Below, piece by piece: positions 7,062 to 8,839 of a stretch of 8,839 nt of DNA. The first letter of the stretch is position 1. The number at the start of each line of letters is the position of its first letter. The DNA is from Oscillospiraceae bacterium (lineage in GTDB: Bacteria > Bacillota > Clostridia > Oscillospirales > Acutalibacteraceae): contig JAQXHW010000080.1 in assembly GCA_029007475.1 (NCBI GenBank), positions 1 to 8,839 on the forward strand. Direction: 5' to 3'. A program made the translations under genes and the position numbers. A model generated the notes under the pieces. The model worked only from the letters and a program-made list of their open reading frames with translations. It did no database searches and had not been told where the DNA came from.

Positions 7062-8064
7062 TTTCCTCTCCTGCCTTAATTTCCTTGAGTTTTTCGGTAA
7101 CTATTTCTATAACTCCGGACTCTAAATACTGCTTTGTCTGTCCAATAGCGTTCTTAAATGACCTTGCATCTGAGTCGCCATGAGCCTTAAATACCGGCTT
7201 TTGAACACCTAAGATTGGGGCGCCACCTGTCTCGCCGTAGTCAAAATCTTTCTTTAAGACTTTAACGTCCTTGAGCACCATTGATGCAGCCAGCTTATTT
7301 TTAAGGTTCTTGGTGAAAATTCCCTTAAACTTCTTCATAAGAGCAATAGCTACACCCTCGTAGGTTTTGAGAATCATATTACCTGTAAATCCGTCGCATA
7401 CAACAACGTCGCATTTATCGGCAGGGATATCTCTGCCCTCAACATAACCGATAAAGTTGAGTGATGAATTCTTCAGAAGCGCATAGGTTTCCTGCTGTAA
7501 TTCAGTACCCTTGTGCTCCTCTGTGCCTACGTTTGCAATACCGACTCTCGGATTATCAATGCCCATGACCTTGTTCATATAGACAGAGCCCATAACAGCA
7601 AACTGACGGAGCATCTCAGGTCTGCACTGAAGATTTGCTCCGCAGTCAAGAAGCATAAACTTACTTACAGCTCCGGGGATAACCGCTGCAAAGCCGGGAC
7701 GTGAAATACCCTTAATACGCTTAACAATCAAGGTCGCGCCCACGCAAATTGCACCGCTGCTGCCTGCTGAAACAAAAGCGTCACCGCCGCCGTCGTGGAG
7801 ATATTTTAAGCCTACCGCCATTGAACTTTGCGACTTAGCTTTTACGACATCAGAGCCGTTATCATCATTGGTAATTACGTCGTCCGCATTTAATATTTCA
7901 AAGGTATCAGGGTTAATTCCCTGTTCCTTGCACACCTTTCTGATAACGTCCTCTTTACCTACCAGCGTAATATCAACGCCATATTCTTTTACAGCGTCAA
8001 GGCTGCCTTTGATTATCTCAAGAGGTGCGTTATCTCCGCCAAAAGCATCAACAATTATTCTCAT
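7054..8064 (-). CDS. plsX: Phosphate acyltransferase PlsX
   Basis: PlsX converts acyl-ACP and inorganic phosphate to acyl-phosphate, the donor used by the membrane enzyme PlsY to start phospholipid synthesis. It is a peripheral, membrane-associated protein. The 336 residues match the family. Motifs seen: MRIIVDAFGGDNAP (1-14), SAGSSGAICVGA (99-110), LLDCGANLQCRPE (138-150), FAVMGSVYM (155-163), CDGFTGNMILKTYEG (223-237) and GGAPILGVQKPVFKAHGDSDA (280-300). The ATG at 8064 lies one base after the trmFO TAG, with purine-rich AAAGG/AGGA inside the end of trmFO. The acidic tail GEEND is written by the bases that also supply the rnc binding site and start. No fabD, fabG or acpP lies next to it, so fatty acid synthesis genes must be elsewhere. 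No transcription factor site is visible within the short junction. Confidence 0.98.
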   Translation of the reverse strand: MRIIVDAFGGDNAPLEIIKGSLDAVKEYGVDITLVGKEDVIRKVCKEQGINPDTFEILNADDVITNDDNGSDVVKAKSQSSMAVGLKYLHDGGGDAFVSAGSSGAICVGATLIVKRIKGISRPGFAAVIPGAVSKFMLLDCGANLQCRPEMLRQFAVMGSVYMNKVMGIDNPRVGIANVGTEEHKGTELQQETYALLKNSSLNFIGYVEGRDIPADKCDVVVCDGFTGNMILKTYEGVAIALMKKFKGIFTKNLKNKLAASMVLKDVKVLKKDFDYGETGGAPILGVQKPVFKAHGDSDARSFKNAIGQTKQYLESGVIEIVTEKLKEIKAGEEND

Positions 8065-8065
8065 A

Positions 8066-8839
8066 CTATCCTAACCTTTCTGCTATAAAATTCTGCAAGC
8101 TCAAAAGTGAGCGATTTGCGTATTCCTCTCCGCGGAGCTTTTTATCTCTCGGTCGGTTTACAAGCTCAGGGAGCAGACCGAAGCTCGCTCCCATAGGCTG
8201 AAACTTAGTAACTGACTCGTCGGTGATATAACCGGCAAGAGCTCCCATCATGGTATCTTTAGGAAAATCAATAGTTTTCTCACCCCTAAATCTTAAAGCC
8301 GCGTTAATACCCGCAACTAAACCGGATGAGCCTGATTCCATATATCCTTCAACGCCTGTAAGCTGTCCTGCAAAGAAAATATCCGAATTAAACTTTGCGC
8401 TGTAATCGGAACTTAAGACCCTCGGGCTGTCAATAAAGGTGTTCCTGTGCATTACCCCAAAGCGTACATATTCGGCGTTTTTCAAAGCAGGAATAAGTCC
8501 GAAAACTCTCTTCTGCTCAGGGAATTTCAGATTTGTCTGAAAGCCTACGAGGTTATACATTGAGCCCTCGGCATTTTCCTTGCGAAGCTGGAGCACAGCC
8601 CAGGGTCTATGTCCTGTCCTTGGGTCTCGAAGCCCTACGGGTTTCATAGGACCGAAACGGATGGTATCTTTTCCTCTCTGCGCCATAACCTCAATAGGCA
8701 TACAGCCCTCGTAAACCTTTGGGTCCTGCACATCAAAATCGTGGAGCGGAGCCCTTTCGGCATTTATCAGCGCATCGTAGAAAATTTCGTATTCCTCTTT
8801 ATTCATAGGGCAGTTTATGTAGTCGTCTTCGCCGCCCTT
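8066..8839 (-). CDS. trmFO: TrmFO, folate-dependent tRNA (m5U54) methyltransferase, 5' end cut by window edge
   Basis: TrmFO is a flavoprotein that methylates uridine 54 in the tRNA T-loop, using 5,10-methylenetetrahydrofolate as carbon donor and reduced FAD. The frame runs open to the right edge, giving 257 residues, roughly the C-terminal 60 percent of a protein usually near 435-440. An ATG at 8806 is internal, because the frame continues upstream with KGGEDDYINCP, which is family sequence. Diagnostic stretches are YEGCMPIEVMAQRG, whose Cys fits the second conserved catalytic cysteine (Cys226 in Bacillus subtilis numbering, from memory), then FGPMKPVGLRDPRTG, RPWAVLQLRKENAEG, MHRNTF and the flavin-domain end GYMESGSSGLVAGINAA. 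The stop TAG is one base before the plsX start. The N-terminal FAD-binding glycine motif is outside the window. The strong match rules out the relative GidA/MnmG. Confidence 0.97.
   Translation of the reverse strand, partial: KGGEDDYINCPMNKEEYEIFYDALINAERAPLHDFDVQDPKVYEGCMPIEVMAQRGKDTIRFGPMKPVGLRDPRTGHRPWAVLQLRKENAEGSMYNLVGFQTNLKFPEQKRVFGLIPALKNAEYVRFGVMHRNTFIDSPRVLSSDYSAKFNSDIFFAGQLTGVEGYMESGSSGLVAGINAALRFRGEKTIDFPKDTMMGALAGYITDESVTKFQPMGASFGLLPELVNRPRDKKLRGEEYANRSLLSLQNFIAERLG

Noticed and set aside
8066..8806. ATG at 8806 as the trmFO start
   Set aside because: In-frame family sequence continues upstream to the window edge, so this Met is internal.
1..8839. A hidden defence, mobile or other unknown multi-gene system
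   Set aside because: Every stretch is filled by a conserved core gene, with no repeats, integrase, transposase or foreign-looking segment. The sequence does not support such a claim.

Overview
The window carries eight genes, all on the minus strand, so they read from high to low coordinates: trmFO (cut by the right edge), plsX, rnc, an Elp3-like radical SAM gene, smc, ftsY, rdgB and yhbY (cut by the left edge). Every junction is an overlap or a gap of at most 28 bases. This looks like the inside of one long operon. No promoter region, terminator, tRNA, rRNA, CRISPR array or mobile element is visible, and no gene-free stretch exceeds about 30 bases. The many open frames on the plus strand are shadows of these genes.

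The gene order rnc - radical SAM - smc - ftsY, the folate-dependent TrmFO, PlsX, and the Gram-positive-type purine-rich ribosome binding sites point to a low-to-moderate GC member of the Firmicutes. Class Clostridia is likely, and the layout is most like Ruminococcaceae/Oscillospirales. This assignment comes from family knowledge and gene order, not from a search.

Region by region. 8839-8066: tRNA T-loop methylation (TrmFO). 8064-7054: first step of membrane phospholipid acyl transfer (PlsX). 7061-6387: double-stranded RNA processing (RNase III). 6391-5393: a radical SAM enzyme related to the catalytic half of Elp3, without the acetyltransferase half. 5388-1813: chromosome condensation (SMC). 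1784-861: signal recognition particle receptor (FtsY). 868-266: nucleotide pool cleaning (RdgB). 266-1: a ribosome-assembly RNA-binding protein (YhbY). The genes share no single pathway. They combine RNA modification and processing, membrane building and protein targeting, and chromosome upkeep, as growth-linked housekeeping operons often do.

I found no new multi-gene system. The most notable point is the radical SAM gene. Its frame has no ATG, GTG or TTG upstream of its iron-sulfur cysteine motif, and the best start is an ATT whose last base is also the first base of the rnc stop codon. Smaller points are two unrelated junctions that use the same 8-base overlap ATGACTGA, a perfect 10-base tandem duplication across the smc stop codon that creates two TATAAT boxes before ftsY, and an 8-bp perfect hairpin inside the radical SAM gene.
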